The notes under the pieces: model-generated
What the model saw: only the letters and a program-made list of their open reading frames with translations
Told to the model about the DNA's origin: nothing
The model's database searches: none
Part shown: one piece after another, positions 35,279 to 44,147 of the stretch
How the letters are laid out: each line of letters opens with the position of its first letter
How positions within the stretch are numbered: the first letter of the stretch is position 1
Position numbers and translations under genes: made by a program
DNA from: CAVVJA01 sp963801715
GTDB lineage: Bacteria > Actinomycetota > Actinomycetes > Mycobacteriales > Jatrophihabitantaceae
DNA length: 64,000 nucleotides
Direction: 5' to 3'
Assembly (NCBI GenBank): GCA_963801715.1
Contig: CAWDGB010000015.1
Coordinates: forward strand, 1-64,000

Positions 35279-35719
35279 TCATGACAGCGGCGCTCGGGCT
35301 GTGGATATCGCATGGTGATCAACGCCGCCGCCCTTGCCGAAGACAGCGCCGAATGCGATCTCGGTGCGCTCTACGCAAGCGAGAGACACCGTCTCAGCGT
35401 CTGCACTCAACGTCGCTTCGATATGCACCGACGAGCGCGACGAATCCCGAGACAGGTACCGGTCGACGGCTTCCTGCACATTCGCCAGACGTAACGCCGA
35501 TCCGCCTACGTCGCCGGTCGCGCGAGCGGTGGCGAGGTCAGCCGATGTGACTGCCGCCGCCGCCGCGCCATCGCAGACACTCTGCAGATCTCGCTGCTGG
35601 AGAAACGCATCACCAGCCGCGACGCTGCCAGCAACGATCAGAAACGCGAGGAGGAAGCAACCCAGAATCAGCGGAATCGTCGAGCCACGGTCGTCGGCCA
35701 GGCGCTCGCCCGCATTCAC
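35279..35719 (-). CDS. TadG-like pilus assembly protein (Rv3654c type)
   Basis: A 146-residue protein with an N-terminal membrane helix after DDRGSTIPLILGCFLLAFLI and AGDAFLQQRDLQSVCDGAAA, the pattern of TadE/TadG-like pseudopilin helper proteins in actinobacterial tad loci. A Cys later in SLACVERTEI could pair with it. It is the last gene of the tad cluster and overlaps the upstream TadE-like gene by 4 bp. Confidence 0.8.
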   Translation of the reverse strand: MNAGERLADDRGSTIPLILGCFLLAFLIVAGSVAAGDAFLQQRDLQSVCDGAAAAAVTSADLATARATGDVGGSALRLANVQEAVDRYLSRDSSRSSVHIEATLSADAETVSLACVERTEIAFGAVFGKGGGVDHHAISTARAPLS

Positions 35720-36222
35720 GGCGCCACGACCCGATAGTCATCGATGTGGAGCACATAACGACCAACGGTCGTGATCCCCCGGCCCGATATCAGCGAAGGA
35801 ACGCCGGGAAGGGATGCCTGTCGAACAACGCAAACGGCGAACTGCGCGCCCGGGGTTAGCGACGGTGTGATCGTATCGGAGTCGCAGGTCCCATCCGCAT
35901 TGACGTAACGCAGATTCGCGTCGTCGGACAGACCTTGATCGGCGAGCGCGAGCCGTACCGCAACTTCCGCACGCTGTACGCCCTGATCGGTCGAGTCCGC
36001 CGTGGCGAATGCTCGGCCGGCCTCACGTGCGGCATGGGTCACGGCAACGGTGCTGCGCTGAACTGACGCTATCGCGACGACGAAATACACCAGCGGAATC
36101 AGGATAAGCACCGCGATGAAGATGAACTCGATCAGGGCATTTCCCTCGTCCCCGACCCCATCGTCGCTACAGATCCTGCGAAGTCGCACCGCTAATTGCC
36201 GATAGCAGGCGGCCGACCTCAC
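35716..36222 (-). CDS. TadE-like pseudopilin
   Basis: A 168-residue protein whose N-terminal region GNALIEFIFIAVLILIPLVY is the TadE signature (G-x-A-L/V-I-E-F followed by a hydrophobic helix), a prepilin-like type III signal. The exported part has Cys residues in NADGTCDSDT and AVCVVRQAS. It overlaps both neighbours by 4 bp. Confidence 0.85.
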   Translation of the reverse strand: MRSAACYRQLAVRLRRICSDDGVGDEGNALIEFIFIAVLILIPLVYFVVAIASVQRSTVAVTHAAREAGRAFATADSTDQGVQRAEVAVRLALADQGLSDDANLRYVNADGTCDSDTITPSLTPGAQFAVCVVRQASLPGVPSLISGRGITTVGRYVLHIDDYRVVAP

Positions 36223-36656
36223 GGTTGACCCTCCTTGAGCGCGCTGGACGTGACGTCAATCCGCAACAACGAGCCGATCGGCAGGAAGACAGACCGGATG
36301 CGCCCCGCGCATTGAACGACAGCGAGCGGCAGACCAGACGCCGGATCCGCTCCCGGACGACCTACGCACGGCACATTCCGTGCCACGCCCTCGGTAAGAC
36401 CCTTGCCGACGAGGTTGCTAGCGCGAAATCCACCACGCGCGTAGTCGACATCGGCCGCCGCGGCGAAGCGGGCGCCGTCCGCCGCGCTGGCGGCAACGAT
36501 GTTGCGCACGTAGAAGAACACCGCGACCTGCAGTACCGAGAACAACAAGAAAACAAGCAGGACAGAGATCATCGCGAACTCCGCGACCGCGGCACCTCTA
36601 TCGCGTCCGCTGCGACCGGCGGGCGATCGGACGCGCACGAGCAGCGCGTCGCGCAC
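36219..36656 (-). CDS. TadE-family pseudopilin
   Basis: A 145-residue protein from GTG 36656, chosen because it lies 2 bp after the flp stop. The TadE motif is GAAVAEFAMISVLLVFLLFS, continued by VLQVAVFFYVRNIVAASAAD. Two Cys residues (NVPCVGRPG and VVQCAGRI) are likely a disulfide. Minor pilin or assembly helper of the Flp pilus. Confidence 0.85.
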   Translation of the reverse strand: MRDALLVRVRSPAGRSGRDRGAAVAEFAMISVLLVFLLFSVLQVAVFFYVRNIVAASAADGARFAAAADVDYARGGFRASNLVGKGLTEGVARNVPCVGRPGADPASGLPLAVVQCAGRIRSVFLPIGSLLRIDVTSSALKEGQP

Positions 36657-36658
36657 TG

Positions 36659-36868
36659 CTAGCCGCCGGTCTTGCCGGTCACCGAGTCGATGGCATCGCT
36701 GATCGCACTGGTGATCTTGTCTCGGAACAGCGCAAAGATGACGACGACCAATCCGGCCGTCATGATCGTCACCATCACCCAGCCGGGGACATCGCCACGC
36801 TCGGGATCCTCTCCGCGCACTCGCGCGTACGTGAGCCGCACCCATGCGGCGAGCAGGTCTACCGACAT
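36659..36868 (-). CDS. Flp-like pilin / DUF4244-type small protein
   Basis: A 69-residue protein: MSVDLLAAWVRLTYARVRGE, then PERGDVPGWVMVTIMTAGLV and a single hydrophobic helix ending VVIFALF, with a polar tail SDAIDSVTGKTGG. Its size, single helix and place between tadC and tadE fit the major pilin slot. No classical G-hydrophobic-E cleavage motif is obvious, and no prepilin peptidase gene is in the window. Confidence 0.75.
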   Translation of the reverse strand: MSVDLLAAWVRLTYARVRGEDPERGDVPGWVMVTIMTAGLVVVIFALFRDKITSAISDAIDSVTGKTGG

Positions 36869-36884
36869 GCCGAAACCTCCGAGA

Positions 36885-37829
36885 TCAACGGGTGAGTGAG
36901 ACGAGCGTTACCAGGCCGGGATACAGAGCAAAAAGCACCGTGATTGGCAATAGAAGAAATACGACGGGCACCATCATCGAGATTTCTTTGCGTCCGCCTG
37001 CCTCGAGAAGAGCGCGCTTGCTGGCCTCTCGGACGTCAGCAGCTTGGGCACGCAACACGTCCGCCATCGGAGTGCCGCGCTCAATCGCGACCGCAAGTCC
37101 TTGCAGGAATCGGGCGAACGGCTCCAGCGTCGTCCGATCCGACAACGTCGTGAGGGCCCGGGTGATCGGTGCGCCCGACCGCGCCTCGGACAACGCCGTG
37201 TCGATGTCCCGCGCAAGCTCGCCGCCAGTCAGCCGGGAAACTCTCAGTAGCGCATTGCTCGGGGCCTCGCCGGCTACCACGGCCAGTGCGAGCAGATCGG
37301 CAACAACCGGGAATTCGGCGAGCATTACTCCTTCACGCCGCCGCAGTTGTCTCGACAGTGCCCAATCGCGGGCAAGGACGCCGGTGATCAATCCGATGAT
37401 GGCAGCGCCGATCGCGAGCAGGAGGTTGATGTCCCCGCGAAACACACCGACGCCGACGACAAGCAGAGCGCTCGCGATCATGGCGAACGTTCCCCACACC
37501 ACTTGCTCGAGGCGAAACTCTTCGACGGTCATGCGGGAACTCAACCCAGCCAGGCGACGGCGTACCGAAGCGCGGCCGCCGACAAGTCGATCGAGCAGGC
37601 CGACGGCATCGCCGAGCGCCGGCCCGAACAACCGCCGCAGCACGGTGAACGGAGCCGATGTTGCCGTAGGTCGGGCAAGCAGCTTGGACGGCGCCGGCGT
37701 ATCACCGAGGTAGGGCGCCACGCGATCGGCCAATCGAATCGGACGCATCGGCGGGGATGCCCGCACGGCGATGATCACGCCGACGGCGAGCATCAGCCCG
37801 AGCAGCCCACCGAGCAGAACAGAGTTCAC
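36885..37829 (-). CDS. tadC: TadC-like inner-membrane assembly protein
   Basis: A 314-residue type II secretion F-domain protein: LLGLMLAVGVIIAVRASPPM, a cytoplasmic domain with LSRQLRRREGVMLAEFPVVA and VVAGEAPSNALLRVSRLTGG, and C-terminal helices ending PGLVTLVSLTR. It forms the membrane platform with TadB. It overlaps tadB by 4 bp. Confidence 0.9.
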   Translation of the reverse strand: MNSVLLGGLLGLMLAVGVIIAVRASPPMRPIRLADRVAPYLGDTPAPSKLLARPTATSAPFTVLRRLFGPALGDAVGLLDRLVGGRASVRRRLAGLSSRMTVEEFRLEQVVWGTFAMIASALLVVGVGVFRGDINLLLAIGAAIIGLITGVLARDWALSRQLRRREGVMLAEFPVVADLLALAVVAGEAPSNALLRVSRLTGGELARDIDTALSEARSGAPITRALTTLSDRTTLEPFARFLQGLAVAIERGTPMADVLRAQAADVREASKRALLEAGGRKEISMMVPVVFLLLPITVLFALYPGLVTLVSLTR

Positions 37830-38686
37830 CGCAATACCCGCCGCTCCTCGGGTAACTGACCGATTCGCAGCATGATGCGATACGCAAGGATGCAGACCAC
37901 TGCGCCGCTACCGAGCAGAACGATCCCGCCCGCTGAGTTGTACGCCTGCAATGTCGTCGACTGGGTCCCGAGCAGCAACAGGACGATCCACGGCGCGGCA
38001 ACTGCTAGCCGGGCGGCGTTGACAACCCAGCCTTGCCTGGTCTCCAGTTCCGAGCGGGTTCTCGCATCCGCGCGCAGCAGTTCGGACAGTGTTCGCAGTA
38101 CCGTGCCGAGATCACTGCCGCCGACCTCGCGCGCCACCCGCATCGTCTCGCACACTCGGTCGCCTACCGGATCGGCCAGGTCGTCCTTGAGCGCGTCCAA
38201 GCACGGGCCAAACCGGCCACTGGCTCGATAGGCCGCGCCGAACCGAGCAAAGGCTGGGCGAAGTGGCGCTGGCCCGCGTGACGACAGCGCGGACAGTCCC
38301 TCGGGGAGCGACATGCCGGCGCGGACCGCCGAGGCCAGATTGTCAACGGCCTCCGGCCACAGCTCGCGCAGCGCCGCCATGCGACGTCGTCGCATTCCCC
38401 GCAGCACCGTGATCGGCGCCACGAAGGCGAAGCCAGCGAAACATACCGCCACCGCCAGCGCCGCCGTCAGCAAGAGCACGACCAGGCCCGCCAACGCGGC
38501 GCAAACCACCTGCACGCCGAGTAGCTGCGTCGATCCCACGCCGTCGACCCCAGCTTGGCGAAGGAGATCCGTACGGCGGCGATGCCAGCCGATGCTCAAC
38601 GACGATCGCCGTGTCGGCGCGCGCGGGCCGCTGCGCCAAATGAGCAACACGCCCGTGCCGAGCATCAGACCCAGAAGGGCACCCAC
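37826..38686 (-). CDS. tadB: TadB-like inner-membrane assembly protein
   Basis: A 286-residue F-domain protein with helices at both ends and the central domain LREDLWPEAVDNLASAVRAG-like stretch (here LRELWPEAVDNLASAVRAGM) plus AREVGGSDLGTVLRTLSELL. It pairs with TadC below TadA. Its start follows the tadA stop by 1 bp. Confidence 0.9.
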   Translation of the reverse strand: MGALLGLMLGTGVLLIWRSGPRAPTRRSSLSIGWHRRRTDLLRQAGVDGVGSTQLLGVQVVCAALAGLVVLLLTAALAVAVCFAGFAFVAPITVLRGMRRRRMAALRELWPEAVDNLASAVRAGMSLPEGLSALSSRGPAPLRPAFARFGAAYRASGRFGPCLDALKDDLADPVGDRVCETMRVAREVGGSDLGTVLRTLSELLRADARTRSELETRQGWVVNAARLAVAAPWIVLLLLGTQSTTLQAYNSAGGIVLLGSGAVVCILAYRIMLRIGQLPEERRVLR

Positions 38687-38687
38687 C

Positions 38688-39944
38688 TCACGCCTCGCGC
38701 GCCGCGTGCCGCCGGACCGGGCCGTGGCCGAGCGCGGAGATCAGGTCGACGCCGGCCCGCTCGTATCGCTCGGCGTGGGGCGGGAAGCCGCCGGCTCGCT
38801 CGAGCTGATCACCGCGAGTCGTGAAGATATCTGCGGTTTCGATTACCTCCCTCTCGACTCGCCCCGGGACACCAACGATTTCTCGGACGCGTCGATGCCC
38901 TCCAGCGTCAATACCGAGATGAACGACCAGATCCACGCAGGTCGCGACAGTCGGCACGACAAACGCCGCGGAAACGTTCTCACCAGCCAACAAGGGAAGG
39001 GTGCACATCTTCACCAAAGCCTCCCGAGCCGAGTTCGCGTGGAGGGTGCACATTCCTGGTACTCCACTATTAAGAGCGATGAGGAGATCGAGGCATTCCG
39101 CCTGTCTGACCTCACCGACGATGAGGCGGCTCGGTCGCATTCGGAGTGCCTCTTTCACCAGACGTCTGAGGGGAATCTCGCCGGTGCCTTCGAGATTCGC
39201 CTGCCTGGTTTGCATAGCAACGACATCAGGCAGCTGTAACTGGAGTTCGAATACTTCCTCCACGGTCACCGTGCGCTCGCGGGCCGGAATCGCTGCGCAC
39301 AGGGCATTCAGCATCGTTGTCTTTCCGGTTTGCGTCCCGCCGGATACGAGAATATTCAACCCCGCGGCGACACTGCCCTCGAGAAAGTTTGCCGCCTGCT
39401 CGGTAACCGAGTTCAAAGCGACGAGTTCGTCCAACGTCGCGATACTAAGCACAAACTTGCGAATATTGACTGCCAGGTGGGCGCGCGTGATCTGCGGGAT
39501 TACCACATGCAGTCGGGACCCGTCGGGGAGCATCGCGTCGACGAACGGAGTGCTCAAATCAATTCGCCGACCGGAGCTGCGCAGCATTCGCTCGACGAGG
39601 TCGGCGACCGCATCGCTGGTGAGAATGAGCGTGGTTAACTCGGAACGGCCGCGCCGAGCGACGAACACCCGGCCCGGCTCGTTGATCCAGATCTCCTCGA
39701 TCTCCGGATCGTCGAGAAACGGCTGCAGCGGACCAAAGCCTGCCACCGCGTCGACGACTCGCCGGGTGATGTGGGATGGATCTCCGAGTGGCGGCAATGC
39801 CGCCGTGACCGCTCGATCCCGGTAATCGTCGACCACATCGTCCACCAGCTGGCGTACTGCGCCACCGTCCGCGACGGGGTCAATCCCTCGGCGACGGACA
39901 AGTTCCCGTACCTCGTCCTCGACGATCGCCTGCGCGGTCGACAA
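38688..39944 (-). CDS. tadA: TadA/CpaF-type pilus ATPase
   Basis: A 418-residue VirB11-like ATPase: INEPGRVFVARRGRSELTTL, Walker A VSGGTQTGKTTMLNAL, Asp/Glu boxes RTVTVEEVFELQL and LIVGEVRQAECLDLLIALNS, and the His box GMCTLHANSAREAL. It powers Flp pilus assembly. TTG 39944 is chosen as start because a strong AAGGAG lies 6 nt upstream (39951-39956); the open frame to 40016 has no such site. First gene of the tad cluster. Confidence 0.92.
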   Translation of the reverse strand: MSTAQAIVEDEVRELVRRRGIDPVADGGAVRQLVDDVVDDYRDRAVTAALPPLGDPSHITRRVVDAVAGFGPLQPFLDDPEIEEIWINEPGRVFVARRGRSELTTLILTSDAVADLVERMLRSSGRRIDLSTPFVDAMLPDGSRLHVVIPQITRAHLAVNIRKFVLSIATLDELVALNSVTEQAANFLEGSVAAGLNILVSGGTQTGKTTMLNALCAAIPARERTVTVEEVFELQLQLPDVVAMQTRQANLEGTGEIPLRRLVKEALRMRPSRLIVGEVRQAECLDLLIALNSGVPGMCTLHANSAREALVKMCTLPLLAGENVSAAFVVPTVATCVDLVVHLGIDAGGHRRVREIVGVPGRVEREVIETADIFTTRGDQLERAGGFPPHAERYERAGVDLISALGHGPVRRHAAREA

Positions 39945-40089
39945 TCCGATCTCCTTGGTAGCACCCCCCTGGGCTGTGAACAGGCAGAAACTACCGGTCA
40001 CTCTCACCGAAAGCAATCAGTCGGGCACGGCCTGTGGATAACTGTCCCCGAAGGGCGCAGGACGGCCTACCGCACAACCTGGGTGCTCG

Positions 40090-42690
40090 TCATCCGGCAC
40101 CGTGGTCCCGAGACCCGGATGCGTCGCGTGGGACGGCAAGGTCGAGCTGCCGGGCCGTTCTTGCAGCCTCGCGACGGCTGGCAACGCCGAGCTTGAGGAG
40201 TAGCCGCGATACGTGATGCTCGACCGTCTTGTCTGAGACGAAGAGCTTGGCTGCGATCTCGGCGTTGGTCAGGCCATCGATTACGAGCTGCAGGACTTCA
40301 ATCTCCCGGGAGGTTAGGCCGGCCGGGTTGGCCCGGGTGCTGGGTCGTATGCCGCGGGGCACCCGCTCGCCGAGAGATCGCAGGCGTTCGGCGGCGAGTG
40401 CCGCGGCCGCGCCCGCGCCTAGGCGGTCCAGGAGGTCGAACGCCTGGGTCAAGGCGGTCGGCGTGTTGACCTCGATCAAGGCCAGCGCTCGTTCGTAGGG
40501 GCGACCGAGCGCATGCCAAGCGTCGGCGGCCTCCTGCCATCGGCCCTCGATCTGCAGGGCAAGGTGCCGCGGCGTGCCTTCGGGTGCATGGTCGCGCCCG
40601 CCGAGGCGGGCGGACCACGAGGTCAGGTGCCCTCGATGTTGGATGGTGACCGGCTCGTCGACGCGGTCGAGAACACATCTGATCATGTCGCGGGCACCAG
40701 CCAGATCACCGCGGAGCCAGGCCTCCTCCGTAAGCGCCAACGCGATGGGGGCGATCACCAGCAGCTCCTCGGTGCGTTCCGCGAGCTGCATTGCTTCCAG
40801 CAGGGTGGCGTGCGCGTCCGGTTCGCCGCGACGCATCCTGATCGTCCCGATGATGGTCAGTGCTGGGATGTGTCCGACGGCCACCGTCCCCGCTCGTTGG
40901 CGGACGCACCAGGCGTCGGCGATCGCATCGTCCCAGCGGCCGCGTTTGAGTTCCGAGTCGGCGAGGACGGCGGTGACGCACACGTACCGCAGGGTCAGGT
41001 TGTGGTCTTCGGCGTAGCGCAGCCCTTCCGCGATGACGGTGTCGGCCCGATCGAACCGGTCGTTGTCCACGAGAACGGATGCGAGGTTCGCGTAAGCCCG
41101 CCCGCCGAGGTGGCCGAGGCCGTGCGCGAGCGCCACCTCCAACGCTCGCTCGAGGTAGGTAACGCCGGTGTCGACGTCGCCGCCGTAGTAGCCCTGTACC
41201 CAGCCGATGGAGTTGAGCGCGTTCGACTCCGCATAGGGGTCGCCGACAAGATGCGCGATCTCGATTGCGCGTCGCAGAGTCACGATGGCCTGGTGTGGGT
41301 TGCCTCGGTCCACCGCGAACGTGCCCGCGCCCGCGAGGGCGCGACCCAGCTCGACGGTCGGTCCGTGGGGTTCGAGTATCGCGACGGCCTGGGCGGCGTG
41401 TTGGACGGCTGCATCGCCCTGCCCGAGGTACCAGGAAATGTACTCGAGGGCGACGTGCGTCGCGCCGACCTTGATCAGGTCACCGACCTGGTTCCACAGC
41501 CGCAGTGCGTCCTCAGCCGCCGTGAGGGCCTCGTCCATCTGGTCGGTGACCATGCATTCGGCGGCGAGCGCGTCCAGCAGCTCGGCGCGCTCTGCGGCCG
41601 GGCGCGTCGAGGCGAACCGCAGTGCCGTGCGGTAGTGGTGCACCGCTTCCCGATGCGCCCCCAGATCAGCGGCAGCCCGACCCGCCTCCTGGCCATAGCG
41701 AAACGCGGGGTCGCCCTCATTCGCGGCCGCCGCATGATCGGCCAACCGCGCGACGTCAACGCCACGCCGCTGCTCAAGCGTGCGCAAGATGGCTCGATTC
41801 ACCGTGGCCCGCCGGATCGGTGGGATTTCCGTAGCGATCACCGAACGCGACAACTCGTGCCGGAACCCAAGCTCCGCTCCGAAGGTCACCAACATGCCCT
41901 GCTCGACGCAGTCGTCAACGCCGTCGGCGTCGGCACCACTCGCCTCGACAAGAACATCGGCGTCGAACCGCAGCCCTACCTGCGAGGCGACGTCCAATGC
42001 GCGGCGGCCGCGCGCCGACAACCGCGCGGTACGCGCAAGCACGACGTCGCGCACCGTGCCGGGTGAGCTCGATCCGGCCGCCAGGCATTCGGTCACAAAG
42101 AACGGGTTGCCTGACGTCTGCCGGAAAACTTCAGCAGCATCGAGGCTAGAACCCGTGACCATCGACGCCACACCTGATTCGGTCAGCGAGCACACCGGAA
42201 CCCGCCGCGCTACACCTAACCGTGCCAGCTCGCCGATCAAGCGAGTCAGTGCAGCATTCGACCGGATCTCATCGTCCCGATACGTCCCGATCAGCAACGA
42301 AGGCACATGGTCCAAGCGGCGTCCGACGTAGAGCAGGAAGTCGGCCGTCGCATCGTCGGCCCAATGCAGGTCCTCGACAAGCACGACGGTCGACTGACGC
42401 CTGAGCGCGGTAAGAATGGCCGCGAACAGCTCATCGCGGGCTAAGGCGGCATCGACCTCGAGCTGGGCCGCGATCTCGATCACTGGGCCGAGCGGCCGCG
42501 GAGTAGTCGCCCCGTCACACACCCCGGCGACGACGGGAACGGCCACATCAGCCAGGAACGCCGACACCAGCGCGGACTTACCCGCGCCGGCTTCCCCGCC
42601 GACCAGGGCAAGTGCGCCCGTTCCGTCGCGGGTGTCCTCGAGATATTCGGACAGCGCGGCCAGCTCAGGCCCGCGCTCGACCAACCTCAT
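40090..42690 (-). CDS. Large ATP-binding LuxR-family regulator (LAL)
   Basis: An 866-residue protein. The N-terminal AAA/NACHT-like ATPase has Walker A VGGEAGAGKSALV (about 30-42) and Walker B VVLVEDLHWADDAT. The middle is a long helical TPR-like region. The C-terminal LuxR helix-turn-helix reads GLTSREIEVLQLVIDGLTNA and continues TVEHHVSRLLLKLGVASRRE. LAL regulators sense an unknown ligand and activate transcription. It is divergent from the two exported-protein genes at 42851 and 43233, plausible targets. Confidence 0.92.
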   Translation of the reverse strand: MRLVERGPELAALSEYLEDTRDGTGALALVGGEAGAGKSALVSAFLADVAVPVVAGVCDGATTPRPLGPVIEIAAQLEVDAALARDELFAAILTALRRQSTVVLVEDLHWADDATADFLLYVGRRLDHVPSLLIGTYRDDEIRSNAALTRLIGELARLGVARRVPVCSLTESGVASMVTGSSLDAAEVFRQTSGNPFFVTECLAAGSSSPGTVRDVVLARTARLSARGRRALDVASQVGLRFDADVLVEASGADADGVDDCVEQGMLVTFGAELGFRHELSRSVIATEIPPIRRATVNRAILRTLEQRRGVDVARLADHAAAANEGDPAFRYGQEAGRAAADLGAHREAVHHYRTALRFASTRPAAERAELLDALAAECMVTDQMDEALTAAEDALRLWNQVGDLIKVGATHVALEYISWYLGQGDAAVQHAAQAVAILEPHGPTVELGRALAGAGTFAVDRGNPHQAIVTLRRAIEIAHLVGDPYAESNALNSIGWVQGYYGGDVDTGVTYLERALEVALAHGLGHLGGRAYANLASVLVDNDRFDRADTVIAEGLRYAEDHNLTLRYVCVTAVLADSELKRGRWDDAIADAWCVRQRAGTVAVGHIPALTIIGTIRMRRGEPDAHATLLEAMQLAERTEELLVIAPIALALTEEAWLRGDLAGARDMIRCVLDRVDEPVTIQHRGHLTSWSARLGGRDHAPEGTPRHLALQIEGRWQEAADAWHALGRPYERALALIEVNTPTALTQAFDLLDRLGAGAAAALAAERLRSLGERVPRGIRPSTRANPAGLTSREIEVLQLVIDGLTNAEIAAKLFVSDKTVEHHVSRLLLKLGVASRREAARTARQLDLAVPRDASGSRDHGAG

Positions 42691-42733
42691 GACGTCACGC
42701 TAGGGAGAGCCGGACACGCGGTCAATGAACGAG

Positions 42734-42770
42734 CGCCAAGTTGAGGGTCGGGCCACGCCAAAGTTAGGGA
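42734..42770 (+). promoter_or_regulatory. Direct repeat, candidate LAL operator
   Basis: CGCCAAGTTGAGGG (42734-42747) and CGCCAAAGTTAGGG (42756-42769) are imperfect copies 22 bp apart, two helical turns, in the divergent gap between the LAL gene and the small membrane-protein gene. Good candidate for a dimeric LuxR-type binding site; untested. Confidence 0.4.
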
Positions 42771-42850
42771 CGCTTCCCGATGTGGGCTCCGGGTGCCGGC
42801 ATGACCCTCATAGCAGCCGGCGAAGCCGCCGGGGCGCAAAGGACACTTCG

Positions 42851-43150
42851 ATGACCAAGATCCGCCTGACTCAGCTCAGCTGCCTCATGCTCCTGATCGC
42901 CTGGTACGTCAGCTCGGCCTTGCCGGCATCCGCCACACCCGATCCACCGCCCGGGTACTACGCCTCACCGGCGGCGTCGCTTCCGGCCGGTCCGCCCGCG
43001 CAACCGGGCGTCATCCACGACCACGTCGCTCTCGGGAGCTATGTCCTGATCGTCGGCCTGACCGTCGTCGGCACGCTCATCGTCGTCGCAATGACCGCCC
43101 GCTTGCGCCGCCCATCTGTCCGGCGGGCCGAACAGCCCACCGGAGCCTGA
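42851..43150 (+). CDS. Small exported membrane protein
   Basis: A 99-residue protein from ATG 42851: a signal sequence (LSCLMLLIAWYVSSALPASA), a Pro/Ala-rich linker, and a C-terminal membrane helix HVALGSYVLIVGLTVVGTLI with an Arg-rich end. No family recognised. It is followed 82 bp later by a secreted protein on the same strand and may be co-transcribed under LAL control. Confidence 0.65.
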   Translation: MTKIRLTQLSCLMLLIAWYVSSALPASATPDPPPGYYASPAASLPAGPPAQPGVIHDHVALGSYVLIVGLTVVGTLIVVAMTARLRRPSVRRAEQPTGA

Positions 43151-43232
43151 CCGCGAAGGGACGATCATGCCGCGCTACATGGATATCCACTCCCTCGACG
43201 GTCGAATCCCAGTCGGCGAAAGGCCTTTGACC

Positions 43233-43778
43233 ATGCGACGTTCTATCAGCCTGCTGCTCGCATCGCTTGCTGCCCTGGCCCTCCTCGGCAGCACCGTCTC
43301 AGCCAGCGCCAACGCCGGCCACCGCCCAGTGACCAACCGCGATCTCCAGACGATTCGCGCCGCCACCGCCCAGTACCACAACATCGCCACCGCCCTGGCC
43401 GACGGGTACGTGCCCTTCGCCGACATCAACGGCGTCTCGTGCATTGCCGAGCCGGGCATGGGTGGCATGGGGGTCCACTTCGTCAAGCCGGCGCTGATCC
43501 AGGATCCGGCGATCAACCCAGACCAGCCAGAAGCGCTCGTGTACGCACCCGACCGCGACGGCACCCTACGGCTCGCGGCCCTGGAGTACCTCGTGGACAA
43601 GCTCGCCTGGACGTCGACGCACAGCGCGCCGCCCACCCTGTTCCCGGGCAACCCCTTCGACGAGACGGACGCCCCGAACCGGTACGGCCTCGCGGACTTC
43701 TACTCGCAACACGTCTGGGCGTGGAAACGCAACCCCGCCGGGTCGCTCGCCATGTGGAACCCCAACGTCCACTGCTGA
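43233..43778 (+). CDS. Conserved secreted protein of unknown function
   Basis: A 181-residue exported protein from ATG 43233 (GAAAGG upstream). The signal peptide ends VSASA, and the mature part has FADINGVSCIAEPGMGGMGV, HFVKPALIQDPAINPDQPEA, and the C-terminal NRYGLADFYSQHVWAWKRNP to WNPNVHC. I recognise this as a widespread bacterial secreted family with conserved GMGVHF and HxWxWxxNPxG patterns, but know no function. Two Cys residues could form a disulfide. Conserved His and Asp residues could bind metal. Confidence 0.75.
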   Translation: MRRSISLLLASLAALALLGSTVSASANAGHRPVTNRDLQTIRAATAQYHNIATALADGYVPFADINGVSCIAEPGMGGMGVHFVKPALIQDPAINPDQPEALVYAPDRDGTLRLAALEYLVDKLAWTSTHSAPPTLFPGNPFDETDAPNRYGLADFYSQHVWAWKRNPAGSLAMWNPNVHC

Positions 43779-43783
43779 CACCT

Positions 43784-43837
43784 AGTGTCGCGCGAGGAAG
43801 TCGTTTGCCAGACCCGGTGATTGGCTCGCGCGACACT
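43784..43837. terminator. Inverted repeat after the secreted-protein gene
   Basis: AGTGTCGCGCGAG (43784-43796) and CTCGCGCGACACT (43825-43837) are perfect 13-bp arms around a 28-nt loop, starting 6 bp after the stop codon. It can act as a terminator, although the large loop also fits a small miniature element or protein-binding repeat. The remaining stretch up to 44147 holds no gene I can support. Confidence 0.5.
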
Positions 43838-44114
43838 TGAGTCAGCGTTCATCACACGGTCGGCAAGCGTCCGCATGGCGTGGTGCCAATGCATAACTCG
43901 ATGCCACCTGCGACGGCCCCTGGCACGATGCGCTGTTCGCGCGACGAACCAGCCCTGCTCGGTTAGCCAGATCTCTTGCATTCGCGCGCGGAGTGACAGC
44001 TAGCGCGGCGAGCGTGTGACGAGAGATCTAGTCGATGGTCGACATACGCTCGCTAGGGTTCCGTAACGAGGTTCATATCCGGGTAAGCACACCTCGTTAA
44101 CGGGACACTAATGT

Positions 44115-44133
44115 CTAGATACGAACGATCTAG
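44115..44133. promoter_or_regulatory. Palindrome upstream of the ferredoxin reductase
   Basis: CTAGAT (44115-44120) and ATCTAG (44128-44133) form a 6-bp inverted repeat with a 7-bp spacer, ending just before the GGCAGGAG ribosome site of the gene at 44148. Its position between promoter and start suggests a repressor operator. Confidence 0.35.
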
Positions 44134-44147
44134 GGGCAGGAGCCGTT

